In this document: positions 5,425 to 7,944 of the stretch, one piece after another | Layout: each line of letters starts with the position of its first letter | Position numbering within the stretch: position 1 is the stretch's first letter | NCBI GenBank assembly: GCA_003023245.1 | Contig: PXTR01000033.1 | Coordinates: 1-7,944, forward strand | DNA: 7,944 bases | DNA from: Bacteroidetes bacterium QS_8_68_15 | Lineage (GTDB): Bacteria; Bacteroidota; Rhodothermia; Rhodothermales; Salinibacteraceae | Direction of reading: 5' to 3' | The notes under the pieces: model-generated | Database searches by the model: none | Seen by the model: only the letters and a program-made list of their open reading frames with translations | What the model was told of the DNA's origin: nothing | Made by a program: the position numbers and the translations under genes

Positions 5425-6549
5425 ATGAGCACGCCCGCCCAGAACGACGGATCTTCCAGCAAAATCAACCCGCTGAGCCGCCGCCCCGACCAGCGCCGCC
5501 TCGTGATGGCTGTGCGCGGCGCGGCGGGCACCGGAAAGAGCGTCTTCGCCGCCTCGATGGCGGAGGCCGACGGCGTCGACGGCCGCCTCTGCTTCTTCGA
5601 CACCGAGCGCAAAGCGCGCCTTCTGCCCGGCGCCGACGGCTCGACCTTCGACGCCATCGAGATCGAGCATCCCGACGAACTGCCTGCCTTCATCGACTGG
5701 GCGCTCGACGGGGACGGCCAGAAGCAGGGCTACGGCGCTTTCGCGCTCGACTCGTGGGCGATGTACTTTGGCCGCAAGCACCGCGAGACGCTTCAGGCCG
5801 TGCGCTCCCGCACCGGCGACCCCACCGCGCAGCCGTCCGCCGACGAACTGCAATCCGACCAGATGGTCTACCAGGAAGTCTTGCGCCGCCTCTGCGTCGA
5901 CAGCGGCCGGCACGTCGTCATCACCGACCAGATCGGCGCGAAGGGCCGCGAAGACGCCGAGGAGAACGAGATGGGCCGCGTCCTGCCGATGACCACCGGC
6001 GGGCTGGAGTACTTCGTGGACGTGATGGTGGAGCTGGACGTGCGCCAGGACGGCTTCGAGCAAGTCCACGTCGCGCGCGTCGTCAAGTCCAACAGCCCGC
6101 ATTTTCCCGTCGGGCTGGAGGTCGAAAACCCGGACTTTCAGGACTTCCTCTCCCGGATCGACGAAGGCCCGCAGCCGGCCCCGCCGGAAGAGCCGGAGAC
6201 CCTGCCCACCGCCGCTGCCGCCGAAGCGACCGACGCTCCGCGCGGCGACGGCGCCGCGACGGGGGCGGCCCCCGCGCCCGCCGGCCCGTCGCAGGACGAC
6301 CTCCTCGCGCAGGCCGAGCGCCACGGCATCAGCCGCGCGCAGATCACCAGCGCCGCAAGTCACTATTGCGGCAAGACCCACCTCGACGCGCTCACGCCTG
6401 ACGAGATCGACGACCTGATGCAGCGCATGGCCGCGCGCTACGAATCAGGTGAGGAACGGACCGCTGCCGAGGACCGCGAGGCGAAGCCGTCGGCGGCGCG
6501 CGCGGACAATGGCCGGGCCGCCGAGAGCGTGGAACAAGAGGCCGCGTGA
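5425..6549 (+). CDS. Phage-type RecA-like ATPase (Sak4/AAA_24-like) with C-terminal helical module
   Basis: P-loop ATPase of the kind annotated as phage nucleotide-binding protein (AAA_24) and related to the Sak4 single-strand annealing/recombination proteins; 374 residues. Walker A is GAAGTGKS (32-39), LCFFDTER (55-62) resembles the strand carrying the catalytic Glu in RecA-like ATPases, Walker B is AFALDSW (105-111) with Asp109, and VVITDQ (164-169) is the following strand. A low-complexity Pro/Glu/Ala linker (about 248-289) leads to a small helical C-terminal module (290-340) containing LAQAERHGIS (294-303) and LDALTPDEIDDLMQRM (320-335), like the short helical tails found on phage recombination proteins. 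The last 35 residues are charged and probably disordered. No neighbouring phage genes are seen; RecQ follows 234 bases downstream on the same strand, supporting a role in recombination or repair. ATG 5425 follows a C/T-rich, SD-less leader. The ATPase fold is sure; Sak4-like activity is inference. Confidence 0.75.
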   Translation: MSTPAQNDGSSSKINPLSRRPDQRRLVMAVRGAAGTGKSVFAASMAEADGVDGRLCFFDTERKARLLPGADGSTFDAIEIEHPDELPAFIDWALDGDGQKQGYGAFALDSWAMYFGRKHRETLQAVRSRTGDPTAQPSADELQSDQMVYQEVLRRLCVDSGRHVVITDQIGAKGREDAEENEMGRVLPMTTGGLEYFVDVMVELDVRQDGFEQVHVARVVKSNSPHFPVGLEVENPDFQDFLSRIDEGPQPAPPEEPETLPTAAAAEATDAPRGDGAATGAAPAPAGPSQDDLLAQAERHGISRAQITSAASHYCGKTHLDALTPDEIDDLMQRMAARYESGEERTAAEDREAKPSAARADNGRAAESVEQEAA

Positions 6550-6552
6550 CCA

Positions 6553-6588
6553 ACCGTTCGAGGGGAGCCCCACCGACCGTTCGAGGGG
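6553..6588 (+). repeat. 13-bp direct repeat after the Sak4-like gene
   Basis: ACCGTTCGAGGGG occurs twice without mismatch (6553-6565 and 6576-6588), starts 23 bases apart, beginning 3 bases after the stop codon at 6547-6549. GGGG and CCCC within the first copy and spacer could also form a tight hairpin. It could be a protein-binding pair or a slippage duplication. Confidence 0.5.
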
Positions 6589-6666
6589 CGCGAATCGAGT
6601 ACGCTCGGTGAGAAAGCGGCGTTTGAACGTAACGCAAGGGCGGAATCTGTGGATGCGCGGAGCAAT

Positions 6667-6715
6667 CTCACGCACCGCGAGTCACGCACCACGTTTTCGC
6701 ACCACGAACACTCGC
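6667..6715 (+). repeat. Heptad-repeat tract upstream of recQ
   Basis: Degenerate 7-base units run CTCACGC, ACCGCGA, GTCACGC, ACCACGT, TTTCGCA, CCACGAA, CACTCGC. CACG (or CGCG) is in the same phase at 6669, 6676, 6683 and 6690, then the phase slips by one base at a T-run. CGCACCACG is repeated exactly at 6685-6693 and 6698-6706. A short opposed arm, GTGCGTG (6726-6732), can pair with CACGCAC (6683-6689). The first 21 bases match the right arm of the repeat after the peptidase gene at 16 positions. The rest of the 6550-6783 spacer shows no gene. Confidence 0.55.
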
Positions 6716-6783
6716 ATCCCATCCCGTGCGTGCCTACGTTGAGGTCCCCCGCTCCGCTCTTTCGCCCACCCCGCGCCGCCCCC

Positions 6784-7944
6784 GTGGACGCCGCCGCTTC
6801 GGCCGATGATGCCGCTTCGCCTCCCGCCGCCGCTTCGAACGGAACGGTGATCGACGTCACCGGGGCCGACCCGAAGGAGGCGCTGCGGTCGGTCTTCGGC
6901 TACGAGTCATTCCGCGCGCGGCAGGAAGAGATCGTCACGCACCTGCTGGACGGAGGGCACGCGCTGGTGGTCATGCCCACCGGCAGCGGCAAGTCGCTCT
7001 GCTACCAGCTCCCGGCGATGATCCGGGAGGGCGTCGGCGTGGTCGTCTCGCCGCTGATCAGCTTGATGCAGGACCAGGTGGCGGCGCTCCGGCAGCAGGG
7101 CGTGCGGGCGGCCTTCCTCAACTCCAGCCTCTCGGGCCGCGCCAAGCGCCGCACGCGGCAGGAAGTCAAACACGGGCAGATCGACGTGCTCTACGTCGCC
7201 CCCGAGCGGCTGACGACCGAGCGCTTTCAGCGCCTCCTCTCGGAGAGCCGCATCGCGCTGTTCGCCATCGACGAGGCGCACTGCCTCTCGCAGTGGGGCC
7301 ACGACTTTCGCCCCGACTACCTCGACGTAGCGCGCATCCGCGAGCTCTTTCCCGACGTGCCGACGATCGCCACCACTGCCACGGCCGACGAGGAGACGCG
7401 CCGCGACCTCCTGGAGCGGCTGCGTATGGCGCGCGAGGATCTTTTCGTCGCCGGCTTCGACCGGCCGGAGATCTGCTACACCGTCACGCTCAAGCGCAAC
7501 CCGCAGCAGCAGCTTCGCCGGTTCATCGAAGAGGAGCACGACGGCGATGCGGGCATCGTCTACTGCCTCTCGCGCAAAGACGTCGAAAAGACCGCCCAGC
7601 AGCTCTCCGAGCACGGCATCGAGGCGCTGCCCTACCATGCGGGCCTCGCGGGCAAGAAGCGCCAGCGCCACCAGGACCGTTTCCTGCGCGAGGACGGGCT
7701 CGTGATCGTGGCGACGGTGGCCTTCGGGATGGGCATCGACAAGCCCGACGTGCGGTTCGTGGCGCACCTCGACCTGCCGCGCAGCCTCGAAGCCTATTAC
7801 CAGGAAACTGGCCGCGCCGGGCGCGACGAGCAGCCCGCCGACGCGTGGATGGCCTACCGCTACGCCGACGTGGTGCGCCTGCGCAAGATTATGGAGGGCG
7901 ACCTCGACGGCGACGGCAACACCGAGTACGCCTGGACCAAGCGC
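6784..7944 (+). CDS. recQ: RecQ family ATP-dependent DNA helicase, N-terminal 387 codons
   Basis: 3'-5' superfamily 2 DNA helicase acting in recombination and replication-fork repair. The frame runs open to the right edge, so the zinc-binding, winged-helix and HRDC parts are not seen. Counted from GTG 6784, motifs are: motif 0 [10 protein letters not shown] (38-47), Walker A MPTGSGKS (64-71), IDEAHC (162-167), aromatic-rich loop [11 protein letters not shown] (169-179), TATAD (198-202), motif IV region [11 protein letters not shown] (258-268), motif [13 protein letters not shown] (309-320) and motif [11 protein letters not shown] (340-348). All are intact. The start is uncertain: GTG 6784 gives an Ala-rich 30-residue lead, GTG 6847 would give an N-terminus closer to E. 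coli RecQ, and in-frame TTG 6739 is also possible. No ribosome-binding motif precedes any of them, in keeping with the C/T-rich leaders of neighbouring genes. Same strand as the Sak4-like ATPase, 234 bases downstream of it. Confidence 0.95.
   Translation, partial: MDAAASADDAASPPAAASNGTVIDVTGADPKEALRSVFGYESFRARQEEIVTHLLDGGHALVVMPTGSGKSLCYQLPAMIREGVGVVVSPLISLMQDQVAALRQQGVRAAFLNSSLSGRAKRRTRQEVKHGQIDVLYVAPERLTTERFQRLLSESRIALFAIDEAHCLSQWGHDFRPDYLDVARIRELFPDVPTIATTATADEETRRDLLERLRMAREDLFVAGFDRPEICYTVTLKRNPQQQLRRFIEEEHDGDAGIVYCLSRKDVEKTAQQLSEHGIEALPYHAGLAGKKRQRHQDRFLREDGLVIVATVAFGMGIDKPDVRFVAHLDLPRSLEAYYQETGRAGRDEQPADAWMAYRYADVVRLRKIMEGDLDGDGNTEYAWTKR

Noticed and set aside
5122..6381. 419-codon open frame on the minus strand
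   Set aside because: It lies antisense to the Sak4-like ATPase, whose motifs are clear. Composition is Arg/Gly/Val-rich as expected for shadow frames in GC-rich DNA.
6667..6732. CRISPR array
   Set aside because: Units are 7 bases and degenerate, with no 25-40 base identical repeats, no unique spacers and no cas genes nearby.
6907..7767. 286-codon minus-strand frame
   Set aside because: Antisense shadow of RecQ, which carries all helicase motifs on the plus strand.

Overview
This is a very GC-rich bacterial window (coding regions close to 70% GC by eye, with strong G/C preference at third codon positions). Start codons are mostly preceded by pyrimidine-rich leaders without a Shine-Dalgarno motif, two genes carry export signals, and most proteins are housekeeping types. 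The protein style together with SD-less starts suggests a Bacteroidota/Rhodothermota relative (Rhodothermia or Rubricoccaceae-like). That placement is inference from general style; there is no rRNA or other marker here to prove it.

Layout. Bases 1-411 hold the 5' part of an unrecognised helical protein on the minus strand. Bases 412-1270 are poor in genes: they contain a strong 9-bp inverted repeat (515-581), a short minus-strand coding remnant that looks frameshifted (675-1009), and the upstream region of the next gene. Four forward-strand genes are complete: an exported isoaspartyl peptidase/asparaginase of the Ntn-hydrolase family (1271-2422), a lipoprotein-like class I methyltransferase (2782-3573), a stand-alone Smr-domain protein (3662-3940), and a phage-type RecA-like ATPase of the Sak4/AAA_24 kind (5425-6549). 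A ZapE/AFG1-family ATPase (3951-5018) faces the Smr gene tail to tail. RecQ helicase starts at about 6784 and runs off the right edge.

How the genes work together. The two exported proteins (peptidase and methyltransferase) are neighbours but do not obviously share a pathway. The right-hand part has a DNA-repair flavour: a Smr nuclease-type domain, a RecA-like strand-exchange or annealing-type ATPase and RecQ lie within 4.3 kb, interrupted by the leftward zapE gene. zapE and the ATPase gene are divergent across a 406-base region containing a perfect dyad (5319-5336).

The most unusual signal is not a gene. Three intergenic regions (2417-2499, 3580-3657, 6667-6715) carry degenerate sequence with a strict 7-base period. 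In the first two the heptamers form opposed arms that can fold into hairpins, starting at or within a few bases of the upstream stop codon. The words differ between sites but the 7-base phase is the same, which suggests a family of heptad-repeat palindromic elements.
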